Positions 8,289 through 16,827 are shown, counted from the first letter of the stretch. The stretch is 64,000 bases of DNA from Paenibacillus sophorae (GCF_018966525.1 NZ_CP076607.1:3162001-3226000), one strand, 5' to 3'. The notes: generated by a model not told the origin, from the letters alone. A program made the numbers and translations.

Positions 8289-9191
8289 ATGCTGGAACTG
8301 ACCTTAAACCAGGTAAGCAAGCAATTTTCCGCAAAAAAAGCAGTAGACGGCATTTCGGTCCGTTTGAACAGCGGAGTATATGGATTACTCGGGGCTAACG
8401 GTGCGGGAAAAACGACTCTGATGCGGATGATCTGCGGCATTCTAAACCCGACATCGGGAACAATTCAGATGAACGGCCAAGAGATCAGCCGCATGGGGGA
8501 ACGTTATCGCGATCTGCTGGGCTATCTGCCCCAGGACTTCGGCTATTACCCCGATTTCAGCGCGGAGGAGTTCCTTTGGTATGTGGGATCGCTGAAGGGC
8601 TTGACGCTGCCCGCGGCAAAGGGCAAAGCCAAAGAGCTTTTGCGGATGGTTGCCCTGTCGGAGGCAGCCCGCAAGAAAATCCGCACTTTCTCAGGGGGGA
8701 TGAAGCAGCGGCTGGGCATTGCCCAAGCGATGCTCAACGATCCCCGCGTGCTGGTGCTGGACGAGCCGACAGCGGGACTTGATCCTAAAGAGCGGGTACG
8801 CTTCCGCAACCTCATCGCCGATCTGGCCCGGGACAAGATTGTCATCCTTTCGACGCATATTGTGTCGGATGTGGAATACATAGCCGACCAGATTCTGGTG
8901 ATGAAGCAAGGCGGACTATTGATGACCGGTACGGTGGAACAACTGACGGCTACGATGGAAGGCTGCGTATGGTCATGCCGTATACCAGCCCGGGAAGCGG
9001 AGGAATGGAATGCCCGCTGGTGTGTGAGCAATCTGCGGCATGAAGGGGATCAGGTTGAGCTGCGCATCGTGTCCAAGGTGAAACCTGCGAATCACGCGGC
9101 ATCGGTTGCTCCGACACTGGAGGATTTCTATCTGCATCACTTTCAGGATGATCAGGCTGGAGTGAGCGATAAAGAGAAAGAGGGGGCATAA
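8289..9191 (+). CDS. ABC transporter ATP-binding protein
   Basis: 300 aa soluble ATPase. Walker A GANGAGKTT (~res. 38-46), Q-loop YLPQDFGYYP, signature FSGGMKQRLG, Walker B VLVLDEPTAGLD and H-loop STHIVSD are all present. It resembles the drug/bacteriocin-type ATPases paired with a separate ABC-2-like permease. The C-terminal ~80 residues form an accessory domain. Ribosome site AAGGAGGA before ATG 8289. The permease starts 3 bp after its stop, and the gene is the third in the sigma-led operon. Confidence 0.88.
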   Translation: MLELTLNQVSKQFSAKKAVDGISVRLNSGVYGLLGANGAGKTTLMRMICGILNPTSGTIQMNGQEISRMGERYRDLLGYLPQDFGYYPDFSAEEFLWYVGSLKGLTLPAAKGKAKELLRMVALSEAARKKIRTFSGGMKQRLGIAQAMLNDPRVLVLDEPTAGLDPKERVRFRNLIADLARDKIVILSTHIVSDVEYIADQILVMKQGGLLMTGTVEQLTATMEGCVWSCRIPAREAEEWNARWCVSNLRHEGDQVELRIVSKVKPANHAASVAPTLEDFYLHHFQDDQAGVSDKEKEGA

Positions 9192-9194
9192 CCG

Positions 9195-10433
9195 ATGGAT
9201 ACGTTGACTCGGTTCGAGCTGCGCAAGATCATGCGCCGGAAATCATTTTATGCAGGGATTGCGATTTTGGTAGTAGTGGTCATATTGATGATAAGTACTT
9301 TGGTCACGGCTGCAGATATAACGGGCAAGGACGGTAAGGAATTGAAAGGACTGGCGGCTATCCCTCTACGTAAGGAATACGACCGTCAGCTTGCCGGTCC
9401 TCTAACCGTGGAGAGAGTAGCAGATGCGGTTGAACGGCACCAAAAAGTGATGCGTGATCCGAAAAATCTGAATGAAAAAGGAGAGATTACGAATGAGGCC
9501 TATATAAAATATGAAGTAAAGGATGAACAGATGGATAGATTGATTCGTTTTACTTTTTCTCATGTGCATGATTACGATCATTATATTATCGACAGAATGA
9601 CGCCAAGCGCCGCAAAAGCGTTTTACCAGAAACGGATGGAGAACGTTAACGAATATTTGAATACTGAAAATTCCGATGGGTACTATTCGCCGGAAGATAA
9701 GGCTTTCCTTTTAAAGATGAATGAGCGCATCCCTGTTCCTTTTCAAATGGACTATATTACCGGTTGGGAAAATGTGTTTGAGAATCTGCAGTTTGTCTTT
9801 TTATTCACTGCATTCGTCATCGCCATCTGTCTCGCTCCCGTGTTTGCCGGTGAATACCAGAGCGGGGCTGACTCCATCATTCTATCCTCACGCTACGGCC
9901 GCAATAAGATCATCGCAGCTAAATTGATAGCCAGCTTCCTGGTGTCTTTGGGGCTGGTTGTCTTCGCGCTGATGACCTATACGCTCGTAATGCTGGGGAT
10001 ATATGGATTCACCGGCGGGAGTGCCAGTGTGCAGATGATTAAACTTTTGGCGCCTGTTCCCTACACGGTTTTCCAAACGTACTTGTGGGCGGTTTTCATT
10101 GGTGGTCTGGCCTGTCTGCTTGTGGGAGCGGTGACGCTGTGGCTGTCCAGCCGTATAAGGAGTCCCTTTCCCGTTATCATTGCAATCGTCATGTTCCTTT
10201 TCGGTCCGCTGTTTTTTTCGGCCAGCAAAAGTAACCGCCTGTTTAATCACTTGATGGATTTGCTGCCGGGCAATATGTTCGACAGTTTTGAAAAGGTAAC
10301 CGGTTACGAAGTGTTCCATATTTTTGGTCAGTTGATTCCGGAGTACAAGGTCATGGTAGGGTTTGCAATAATCGTTATAGCACTGCTGGTGCCTCTTACT
10401 TATCGAGCATTTAATAAGCACCAGGTTATTTGA
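9195..10433 (+). CDS. ABC-2-type transporter permease
   Basis: 412 aa. One N-terminal membrane segment (res. ~18-38), a large extracytoplasmic or soluble region (~40-200) and five or six C-terminal membrane segments: the layout of ABC-2 permeases working with a single ATPase. Contains the motif CLAPVFAGEYQSG seen in this group. Starts 3 bp after the ATPase gene. With the ECF sigma factor upstream, a role in envelope stress or antimicrobial peptide resistance is plausible but inferred. Confidence 0.8.
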   Translation: MDTLTRFELRKIMRRKSFYAGIAILVVVVILMISTLVTAADITGKDGKELKGLAAIPLRKEYDRQLAGPLTVERVADAVERHQKVMRDPKNLNEKGEITNEAYIKYEVKDEQMDRLIRFTFSHVHDYDHYIIDRMTPSAAKAFYQKRMENVNEYLNTENSDGYYSPEDKAFLLKMNERIPVPFQMDYITGWENVFENLQFVFLFTAFVIAICLAPVFAGEYQSGADSIILSSRYGRNKIIAAKLIASFLVSLGLVVFALMTYTLVMLGIYGFTGGSASVQMIKLLAPVPYTVFQTYLWAVFIGGLACLLVGAVTLWLSSRIRSPFPVIIAIVMFLFGPLFFSASKSNRLFNHLMDLLPGNMFDSFEKVTGYEVFHIFGQLIPEYKVMVGFAIIVIALLVPLTYRAFNKHQVI

Positions 10434-10451
10434 TGTAATCCATTAAAAGAC

Positions 10452-10486
10452 GAGATTAAGATACGCTGGAGTCTATTTTTAATCTC
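10452..10486 (+). terminator. Possible terminator after ABC operon
   Basis: Inverted repeat GAGATTAA (10452-10459) / TTAATCTC (10479-10486) with a T-rich 3' arm, just after the permease stop. No clean U-tract follows. Confidence 0.35.
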
Positions 10487-10645
10487 TATAATTATCTGTG
10501 AAGCGAATTTAACAGCATTCCGAGAGAAGTCCCCTTCCTCTACAGGGAGGGGATGAATATCGGCCAGGTAACCTTGGAAAATTATTGCTCTACATTAGCT
10601 CATTTGATATAATCAGTCTTAGTTAGATATAAGGCTGGTGTATCA

Positions 10646-11056
10646 ATGAAATTAGACTCTAATAATCACTCGGTATTCTCCCTGAACTACCATCTTATCC
10701 TTTGCATTAAATACCGCAAAAAAGTACTCACCGACGAGATCTCCGAGTATGCGAGGGACATTTTTGAACGCATTGGAGAAAACTATCATATTTCGCTGCG
10801 TGAATGGAACCACGATACCGATCACATCAACGTACTGTTCAAGGCGCATCCAAAAACCGAACTATCCAAATTTATCAATGCCTATAAGAGTGCTAGCTCT
10901 CGCCTCATCAAGAAAGACTTTCCCGAAGTTAAAACGAAGCTGTGGAAAGAATATTTTTGGTCTCAAAGCTTCTGCCTAACTACTGTGGGCGGTGCACCTT
11001 TGGACGTACTGAAGGCGTACATCGAACATCAAGGGAAGGAAGCGAAGACCAGGTGA
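10646..11056 (+). CDS. tnpA: IS200/IS605 Y1 transposase TnpA
   Basis: 136 aa, the usual length for this family. It begins with the fold element SVFSLNYHLILCIKYRKKVL. The metal-binding motif region reads TDHINVLF, so the second His of the usual HUH pair is replaced by Asn. The nucleophile is predicted to be Tyr125 in KAYIEHQG. It cuts and rejoins single-stranded element ends. The gene is intact and overlaps tnpB by 4 bp. Activity may be affected by the HUN variant, although I recall similar sequences in other Firmicutes elements. Confidence 0.85.
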   Translation: MKLDSNNHSVFSLNYHLILCIKYRKKVLTDEISEYARDIFERIGENYHISLREWNHDTDHINVLFKAHPKTELSKFINAYKSASSRLIKKDFPEVKTKLWKEYFWSQSFCLTTVGGAPLDVLKAYIEHQGKEAKTR

Positions 11057-12222
11057 TCCGATGTGTCAAAACAGCGTTTCACACCTCCAAAACGGATTTG
11101 GAACGGCTATTTGCGTGTAACCGGATTTCAGCGGAAGTTTGGAATCAATGTCTATCGGTGGCTAAAGACTATGCCCTACAGCATGATGGAAAATGGATGG
11201 GAAAAACGGAACTTCAAGGGGAGTTTAAAAATCAGTTTCCTCTACATTCCCAGTCTATATAGGCAGTTTGCCATAAATATCTCTTTGCCAGAGACAGCGC
11301 AAAACAAGCTAGAAAGCAAGGCATGCGTACCAAATACCCTTACAAAAAGAAGAAGCACTTCAACACCAAATGGGTAGACCAAGCATTCAAAATCGAGGGC
11401 AACACGATCCACTTAAGTCTGGGTATTCAAAACGGCAAACGCCAGCAGCCGATTAAAATCACTGTCCCGCGTATGCCGGTTGCGGACATCAAGGAAATCG
11501 AGTTGGTGTATGACCGGAAACTGATGATTTCCATGAGTTATGATGATGGACAAGCAGCAGCAGAAAATCATGGCAGCCAGACCGCAGGCATTGACCTGGG
11601 AGAAATCCACTCCATCACGGCAACGACCACCGAAAACAAGTCGATCATCATCACCGGAAGAAAAGTAAGAAGCATTCACCGGCTGAGAAACAAGAAGCTG
11701 GCCGAGATCCAGAAGCTCATGAGCAAATGCCAAAAAGGCAGCCGGCAATGGAAAAAATACAATCGGGCTAAAAAATACATACTCAGCAAAAGCGAACGCC
11801 AACTGAATGACGCCATCCACAAAACCACAAGACAATTCGTAGCGTGGTGTAGAGAAAATGAAGTCAAAGAGGCGGTTGTCGGCCAAGTGGACGGCGTACA
11901 GCGGAACACGAAAAAGAAGAAGAGAAAGATCATAAATCAAAAGCTGTCCAACTGGAGCTTTGGCAAAATTCAGAAGCAGCTTGAATACAAATTGGAATCT
12001 CAAGGAAGCACCATAAAAATAATAGATGAGAGCTACACCAGCCAACAATGTCCTTGTTGCGGAAGAAGAAAAAAGACATCCACCCGAAATTACAACTGTT
12101 CCTGCGGCTATACTGAACACCGGGATATACACGGGAGCAAGGGGATATTATCTAAATATCTGCATGGAGATATCCGTTATTTGGGCGAAACGAGAGAAAT
12201 CAAGTATCTACGGATCGCGTGA
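11053..12222 (+). pseudogene. tnpB: tnpB (RNA-guided nuclease family) interrupted by one amber codon
   Basis: One continuous frame from GTG 11053 to TGA 12222 is broken only by TAG at 11260-11262. Family resemblance continues directly across it (FPLHSQSI, stop, AVCHKYLFARD), so a Gln codon CAG changed to TAG is the simplest explanation. The downstream part contains RuvC motif I GIDLGEIHS, a zinc finger with CPCC and CSCGY, and RuvC III HRDIHGSKGI. The RuvC II position reads AVVGQVDGV, without the usual Glu. Reinitiation at ATG 11323 would give a 299-aa protein lacking the N-terminal RNA/DNA-binding part. Confidence 0.82.
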
Positions 12223-12410
12223 GTGTGAAAAGTAGTAGAAGGTGAGTTCCCACCCACTTGGACAAATAACAAGTGTTGCTTACTGAACCCTGCCGTTAGA
12301 TTTCCGCAATCAGCGAAAGCAGATAGCCAACCTATGTGCTTATCGAAAGTAACGGTAGGGGCTGGTAAGAAACCCCTGCTTCTAAACGAAGTGTAAGCTG
12401 GGGAGGTTCA
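12223..12410 (+). ncRNA. Candidate omega RNA / right end of the IS element
   Basis: Noncoding sequence after tnpB with strong pairing: CCCTGCCGTTA (12288-12298) with TAACGGTAGGG (12350-12360), and a terminal hairpin CCCC-t-GCTT / AAGC-t-GGGG (12373-12403). In this family the guide (omega) RNA ends at the right end of the element, with the guide taken from flanking DNA, here starting near 12411. Boundaries and expression are inferred. Confidence 0.5.
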
Positions 12411-12472
12411 TTGACAATAGTCATTGTTTACGTCCAACACCAGATGCTAAATTTTACAAAAAGGAGCGATAG

Positions 12473-12790
12473 TTGGATATGCTAAATGAAGAGCTCAAGT
12501 ATAAAACTATGTTTACTTCTTTGGTGAGCACGATAGATGAAATTAGTGTCTTAATTCTTACTAAACAAGAAATTAATGAAGAAAAAAAGAAGGAGCTATA
12601 CGGTGAGCTGGCCGATATATCTAACTTGGTTGAAAGCGAAATCGTGATACCAAAGAATTTGGTATCTACGCTATTTAATTTTTACATATTGGTTCATAGT
12701 GATGCTGCTTTTAATCAAGATAAATCATCGTTATTTTTTCTTGGTCACTTGCAAGAATATATTGAGAAAATATTTGGTGAAAATTCATAA
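12473..12790 (+). CDS. Hypothetical small protein
   Basis: 105 aa, acidic and Lys/Glu-rich, predicted mostly helical, no membrane segment or known motif. The start is TTG 12473 (6 nt after AAGGAG at 12461-12466) or ATG 12479 (12 nt away). Base composition is markedly AT-richer than the surrounding genes, and it sits directly beside the IS element, so it may be acquired DNA. No function can be assigned. Confidence 0.5.
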   Translation: MDMLNEELKYKTMFTSLVSTIDEISVLILTKQEINEEKKKELYGELADISNLVESEIVIPKNLVSTLFNFYILVHSDAAFNQDKSSLFFLGHLQEYIEKIFGENS

Positions 12791-12877
12791 TTATCTAATA
12801 TTATGCAGAAGTTTGAAAGGAGAAAGCATATGGCGTTCAGCATGTGCTTTCTTTTGTATGGATCCTTTCGTATATGA

Positions 12878-13360
12878 TTAACTTATCCAAGTTGTGTCTG
12901 CTTTTGTAACTTGCCATTTTCCGTTTTTGTATTCAACAATGACTTTCGTTCCGATTGCTCCGAGGCCAGATCTATACTTAGAACCTTCGATCACCATTTG
13001 ATTCTCTGAAATTTCAGTCTTTTCGACACGCAGCAGCACGCCATTAAGCGCCATTGTCTGGGGGTCATATAACCCCTTGTCCTTTAGCTGCTCATAACTC
13101 GCTTCCATTACCTCAACATTGTATTTAGCAAAAAACTTTAGAATTTGTTCCTTGTCTGTTTCATCAATATCCTTAAAATTACTCATGTCAATTGCAATAA
13201 ATTTCATACCGCCGTTCAGACCTTCATCAATGGGCATGTATGCATCTAGCGCCAAACTATACAATTCTCCCATATCTTTTGCATGATTGGTGTTCGTGCA
13301 TGCGGTTGTTAACATTACGCAGAGTAGAACCAACCCCCAAAATAGTTTCTTTAATCTCAT
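12878..13360 (-). CDS. Hypothetical lipoprotein
   Basis: 160 aa. Signal peptide with lipobox LTTAC (Cys21), then a soluble domain ending in a beta-rich segment (VIVEYKNGKWQVTKAD). Start ATG 13360 is preferred because AAAGGAGG is 8 nt upstream; the ATG at 13366 lies too close to that site. Low GC like the adjacent hypothetical gene. Probably exported and membrane-anchored; function unknown. Confidence 0.65.
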   Translation of the reverse strand: MRLKKLFWGLVLLCVMLTTACTNTNHAKDMGELYSLALDAYMPIDEGLNGGMKFIAIDMSNFKDIDETDKEQILKFFAKYNVEVMEASYEQLKDKGLYDPQTMALNGVLLRVEKTEISENQMVIEGSKYRSGLGAIGTKVIVEYKNGKWQVTKADTTWIS

Positions 13361-13513
13361 TTTCATTCCTCCTTTACTTCATCAGACGTTACATATTCTG
13401 GAATTGTTTCAAGTATGAATAGAACCAATCTCGCTGCCCCTCTTGCCCCTGTATATTATAATAGATGAAGTCAATTTTTCATTTTCACCGAAAGAAAGAG
13501 GCGAGCAAGGATC

Positions 13514-14404
13514 ATGGGCAAGTACCGTACTTATCTGTTTTTAATTTTGGCTAATCTGTTCTGGGCGGGAAATTATGTGTTCGGCAAGTATGTGGTGGCG
13601 GAGATGACGCCGGTGCAGATGACGTTTTCTAGATGGCTGATCGCGGTGTTTCTGTTGTTTCCAATCGCACAGTTCGTGGAACGCCCGAACTGGAAGAGCG
13701 TCTTGAAAGAGTGGAAGATCTTGCTGCTCATGTCCGTACTGGGCCTGGTCGGCTATAACTTTTTGCTATACGAGGCGCTGCGGTTTACGACCTCCATGAA
13801 CGCCGCGCTCGTCAATGCGATGAATCCGGCGCTGATCGTGTTGTTCTCTTCCTTTTTTCTCCGGGAAAAAATCTCGCTTGCCAAAGGTGTGGGACTGCTG
13901 GTATCGCTGCTCGGCGTGCTGCTGGTGCTGACCAAAGGGCAGCTTCAGTTGATTTTTCAGACCGAATACAATCTCGGCGATCTGCTGATGCTGGCCGCGA
14001 TTCTCGTATGGACGTTCTATTCGATCCTGGGACGGAAAATGAAAGGGTTGCCTCCAATCTCAGCTACTGCGGTTTCCGCTCTGCTGGGGCTAGTGCTCGT
14101 TCTTCCTTTCTTCCTGGCTTCGGGCATGAAGCTGCCGCTGAGTCACCAGGCAACCTTGGGCATTCTGTATATCGGCCTTTTTCCTTCGGTGGGGTCATTT
14201 ATTTTCTGGAACGCGTCGATCCGCGAGATCGGGGCCAGCCGGGCGGGGATTTATCTGAATCTGATCACGGTGTTTACGGCCATTCTCAGCATGCTGCTCG
14301 GCAATCCGGTCACGCTTGCGCAGGTGCTCGGCGGGCTGCTTGTATTTGCTGGGGTATACATAACCGGGAGAAAAGACAAAGGGGTAAGAAGCTATATAAA
14401 ATGA
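13514..14404 (+). CDS. DMT-family permease with two EamA domains
   Basis: 296 aa with ten predicted membrane helices in two EamA repeats (res. ~5-140 and ~155-290). Typical elements: the N-terminal LFWAGNYVFGKY and NAMNPALIVLFSSFFLRE at the end of the first repeat. Members export amino acids or metabolites; the substrate is not predictable. Stands alone, transcribed away from the lipoprotein gene at 12878-13360. Confidence 0.82.
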   Translation: MGKYRTYLFLILANLFWAGNYVFGKYVVAEMTPVQMTFSRWLIAVFLLFPIAQFVERPNWKSVLKEWKILLLMSVLGLVGYNFLLYEALRFTTSMNAALVNAMNPALIVLFSSFFLREKISLAKGVGLLVSLLGVLLVLTKGQLQLIFQTEYNLGDLLMLAAILVWTFYSILGRKMKGLPPISATAVSALLGLVLVLPFFLASGMKLPLSHQATLGILYIGLFPSVGSFIFWNASIREIGASRAGIYLNLITVFTAILSMLLGNPVTLAQVLGGLLVFAGVYITGRKDKGVRSYIK

Positions 14405-14417
14405 ACTTAAGAATCAT

Positions 14418-14475
14418 AAAAGGCGGAGCGACGAAGAGAAAGCTTGGAAGTGGAGGAGCGTCAGCGTTCGCCTTT
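14418..14475 (+). other. Structured intergenic element
   Basis: AAAAGGCG at 14418-14425 pairs with CGCCTTT at 14469-14475, with further G/C-rich internal pairing and a T-rich tail (GTTTTC). It may terminate the DMT permease transcript. The rest of the 230-bp gap to the GntR gene shows no gene. Confidence 0.4.
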
Positions 14476-14606
14476 GTTTTCGGATTTATACCCGCAAACA
14501 GCAGTCCTAATCCAAGCATTTCTCGCAGTCTGCGACAATCCTTATGTAAAACAAAAGTTCAGTTTATATAGCGCTAGTCTTGCCCGTTGTGATACACTTA
14601 ACCTGA

Positions 14607-14616
14607 ATGTCGACAT
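14607..14616. promoter_or_regulatory. Candidate GntR operator upstream of its own gene
   Basis: Perfect 10-bp palindrome ATGTCGACAT, 22 bp before the GntR start. The same TGTYGACA core occurs twice in the operon promoter at 15371-15396, suggesting autoregulation. Confidence 0.5.
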
Positions 14617-14637
14617 GTATTTTAAGGAGTAAACCTG

Positions 14638-15300
14638 ATGATAGATCCGAAGCTTAACATAGGGTTGGGAGAACAGCTGACCGATATTTTGCGGATGAAG
14701 ATCGTTGGCGGCCAATTGGAGAATGGGCTGAAGCTGACGGAAACCGCGATAGCAAGCGAATATGGATTAAGCCGCGCTCCGGTGCGGGAAGCGTTCCGCA
14801 ATCTGGAATACGAAGGTCTGCTGGATATTACCAAGCAGGGGGCTGTCGTAAAGGTCCTTACCGAAAAAGAGGTCAACGAGTTCTATAACGTCCGCTACAT
14901 GCTGGAATCGTTTGCGCTCAGCCACATTCCGCCCGAAGCACGGGATTCCATTATCCGCTTCCTGGAGACATCCGTTGACAGAATGGAGTTGGCGCTGGGC
15001 CACAAGGATGCCGACGAGTTCGCGGCGCAGGATATCGCGTTTCACACCAAGGCGTTCGAGGTGATTGACCACAAGTTCATCAAGCTCTTCTGGGCGAACA
15101 TAGACAAGTTGTGCCGGGCGATTCTGATTGTGGGAACGCGCCGCCAGTTCGACAAGGGAGAATTTGAATACAAGCGCCAGGTGGTCGACAAGCACCGCCA
15201 GATTGTGGCCGCCCTGAAGGAAGGCAGCAATGAGGAGATTCTGGCTGCGCTTCGCAATCACTTTCACTATAACAGCTGGATTGATAAAAAAGAATTCTGA
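14638..15300 (+). CDS. GntR-family regulator, FCD subfamily
   Basis: 220 aa. The winged helix (res. ~10-75) has LTETAIASEYGLSRAPVREAFRNLEYEGLL. A helical FCD ligand domain (~85-210) carries metal/ligand residues, with His in AFHTKAFEV and in NHFHYNSW. FCD regulators bind sugar acids or organic acids, which fits the sugar-acid genes that follow. Ribosome site AAGGAG before ATG 14638. Likely represses the downstream operon through TGTYGACA sites. Confidence 0.87.
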   Translation: MIDPKLNIGLGEQLTDILRMKIVGGQLENGLKLTETAIASEYGLSRAPVREAFRNLEYEGLLDITKQGAVVKVLTEKEVNEFYNVRYMLESFALSHIPPEARDSIIRFLETSVDRMELALGHKDADEFAAQDIAFHTKAFEVIDHKFIKLFWANIDKLCRAILIVGTRRQFDKGEFEYKRQVVDKHRQIVAALKEGSNEEILAALRNHFHYNSWIDKKEF

Positions 15301-15327
15301 TGAAAAATGAATTCTGACGCAAACCGC

Positions 15328-15360
15328 TCCCCTGAGTCGATAGGGCTCGGGGGAATTCTT
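15328..15360 (+). terminator. Terminator after GntR gene
   Basis: TCCCCTGAG (15328-15336) pairs with CTCGGGGGA (15346-15354, one G-U), followed by ATTCTTTTG. Separates the regulator from the catabolic operon promoter. Confidence 0.65.
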
Positions 15361-15370
15361 TTGTCTATCA

Positions 15371-15418
15371 TTGTCGACAGAAATACTTGTTGACAATTAT
15401 GCGCTTTCATTTTAAAAT
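15371..15418 (+). promoter_or_regulatory. Sugar-acid operon promoter with two GntR sites
   Basis: -35 TTGACA (15390-15395), 17-bp spacer, -10 TAAAAT (15413-15418). TTGTCGACAG (15371-15380) lies just upstream and TTGTTGACAA (15387-15396) covers the -35. Two 10-bp sites with 16-bp periodicity overlapping the promoter indicate repression by the adjacent GntR protein. Confidence 0.6.
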
Positions 15419-15469
15419 TCGGATGTAAGCAATTGCTGAACAGTCACAAGCTTTGGTGAGGAGGAGAAG

Positions 15470-16216
15470 ATGGAGCTGAAATTTACTGCGCCAAGCGCGC
15501 CGGGACTGCACCGGATCGTCGGACGCGAGAACAGCTGCCTGGAAGTGTTGGAGCTGTTCGTGCTGAACCTGGCTTCAGGCGGGGCGCAAACCATTGAGCT
15601 GGAGGGCAGCGAGGCAAGCCTGGTCTGCATCGAAGGCAAGCTACGGGTGACGGCTGCAAGCAGCGAGTACATGTTATTGCCGGGGGACGGCCTGTATGTT
15701 CCGAGAGGCCAAACGGTCAGGGTTGAAGGCGTCTCTGAACAATCCAGGCTCGTCATGGCAACGGCTGAAGCATGGAGCGACGCGGAGTATATTTATGCGG
15801 ATTACGGCAGCGCATACCGGGAGAAGGAAGTCCACGGGAGGTATAACTATACCCGTGATATCGCGAATCTGCTGACCCGTTCCGACCGGGCGAGCCGCAT
15901 AGTAACAGGCATCACCACAGGGCAGGATGGAGCCTGGACCAGTTGGCCGCCGCATCATCATTCCGACACACTGGAGGAAATCTACTTCTATTTCGATATT
16001 CCCGCAGACGGCTTCGGTGTTCATGTGGGAATGCTGTTGGACGGAACCGAGCAGGCGGAGATCGTCCGTTCGGGCGATGCGGTCATTATTCCGAGCGGCT
16101 ATCATCCTACGGTGGCGTCGCCGGGCGCGCGAATGAAATATGTCTGGTTTCTGGGAGCCAAGGGAAGCGAAGAGGATCGCCGGGCTCCGTCCGAGGATCA
16201 CCCTATTTACAGGTGA
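15470..16216 (+). CDS. IolB/KduI-family sugar isomerase
   Basis: 248 aa bicupin of the 5-deoxy-glucuronate isomerase (IolB) type, a little shorter than IolB (~270 aa). The C-terminal cupin has SWPPHHHSDTLEEIYFY and PSGYHPTVASPG, giving the metal-binding His/Glu set. Such enzymes interconvert an aldose-type uronic acid and a keto sugar. No other inositol (iol) genes are nearby, so a uronate or related substrate is more likely than inositol. First gene of the GntR-controlled operon, ribosome site GAGGAGAAG before ATG 15470. Confidence 0.72.
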   Translation: MELKFTAPSAPGLHRIVGRENSCLEVLELFVLNLASGGAQTIELEGSEASLVCIEGKLRVTAASSEYMLLPGDGLYVPRGQTVRVEGVSEQSRLVMATAEAWSDAEYIYADYGSAYREKEVHGRYNYTRDIANLLTRSDRASRIVTGITTGQDGAWTSWPPHHHSDTLEEIYFYFDIPADGFGVHVGMLLDGTEQAEIVRSGDAVIIPSGYHPTVASPGARMKYVWFLGAKGSEEDRRAPSEDHPIYR

Positions 16217-16222
16217 CTATGA

Positions 16223-16257
16223 TTTGGTTAAGCGTTGCTGCACAGCGCTTAATCAAA
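16223..16257 (+). other. Intra-operon hairpin
   Basis: Twelve-bp stem (16223-16234 with 16246-16257, one G-U) just after the IolB-like gene, with no U-tract. Probably an mRNA stability or processing element within the operon. Confidence 0.45.
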
Positions 16258-16350
16258 CAGCAGGGAATTGAAAGCGCAATCATCAATCTTTTCCTAAACC
16301 GGTGCCACTAGAGTACGTCAAGGCGGCGGAGGAAACGGGAGGGTCATGCT

Positions 16351-16827
16351 ATGTATTTCGGTAGTATTGAAACATTGGAACAAACGAAGCGGCAGTATCC
16401 GCCGGCTATTGTGAGAGCCCTTCAGTATTTGAAGGACAACCGGGAGCAATTTCTGTCCATGGATGCCGGAGTTTACCCGATTGAAGGACAGCAAATTTAC
16501 GCCCAGGTCGTCAACCTGGAGACTAGAAAGAAGGAGGATACCCGGCCGGAGGTGCACCGGAAATACATCGATGTGCAATTTTCCGTGGAAGGCAATGAGC
16601 GGATCGGGTTTGCGGCGGACACGGGAAATAATGTTGTCGATGAGGATTTGGCGGCGGAGAAGGACATTATTTTTTATAAGCAGGCGGAGAATGAAATGGA
16701 GCTTCTGATGCAGCCCGGGCAGTTCGCCGTCTTTTTCCCCGAGGATGTTCATCGTCCGGGCTGTGAGAACGGAGGCGGCGCGGCTTTGCGAAAGGTGATC
16801 GTAAAGGTAAGCACAGCTGCCTTGTAA
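16351..16827 (+). CDS. YhcH/YjgK/YiaL-family protein, copy 1
   Basis: 158 aa, the usual length for this single-domain cupin-like family (E. coli YhcH/NanQ, YiaL). Metal-binding elements RPEVHRKYIDVQFSVEG and PEDVHRPG are intact. Family members include the sialic-acid anomerase NanQ and proteins linked to uronate or ketogulonate use, so sugar-ring opening or anomerisation is a reasonable guess. A second, clearly related copy follows 64 bp later. Ribosome site GGGAGGG before ATG 16351. Confidence 0.78.
   Translation: MYFGSIETLEQTKRQYPPAIVRALQYLKDNREQFLSMDAGVYPIEGQQIYAQVVNLETRKKEDTRPEVHRKYIDVQFSVEGNERIGFAADTGNNVVDEDLAAEKDIIFYKQAENEMELLMQPGQFAVFFPEDVHRPGCENGGGAALRKVIVKVSTAAL

Larger units (their letters stand above)
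10530..12410 (+). mobile_element. IS200/IS605-family element (ends approximate)
   Basis: Holds an IS200-type tnpA, an overlapping tnpB with a premature stop, and structured ends. The left side has a hairpin CCCCTTCC (10531-10538) / GGGAGGGG (10545-10552) before tnpA. The right side has a long paired region and a terminal hairpin with CCCC (12373-12376) / GGGG (12400-12403). These elements transpose as single strands, make no target duplication and have no terminal inverted repeats, so the exact ends cannot be set here. Low-GC sequence follows on the right. Confidence 0.75.

Noticed and set aside
11413..12132. 239-aa minus-strand frame with apparent hydrophobic stretches
   Set aside because: Complement of tnpB; the residues arise from AAA/AAG codons on the other strand.
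16223..16257. Hairpin after the IolB-like gene as a terminator
   Set aside because: No U-tract follows and the operon continues with well-formed ribosome sites, so it is listed as an mRNA hairpin only.
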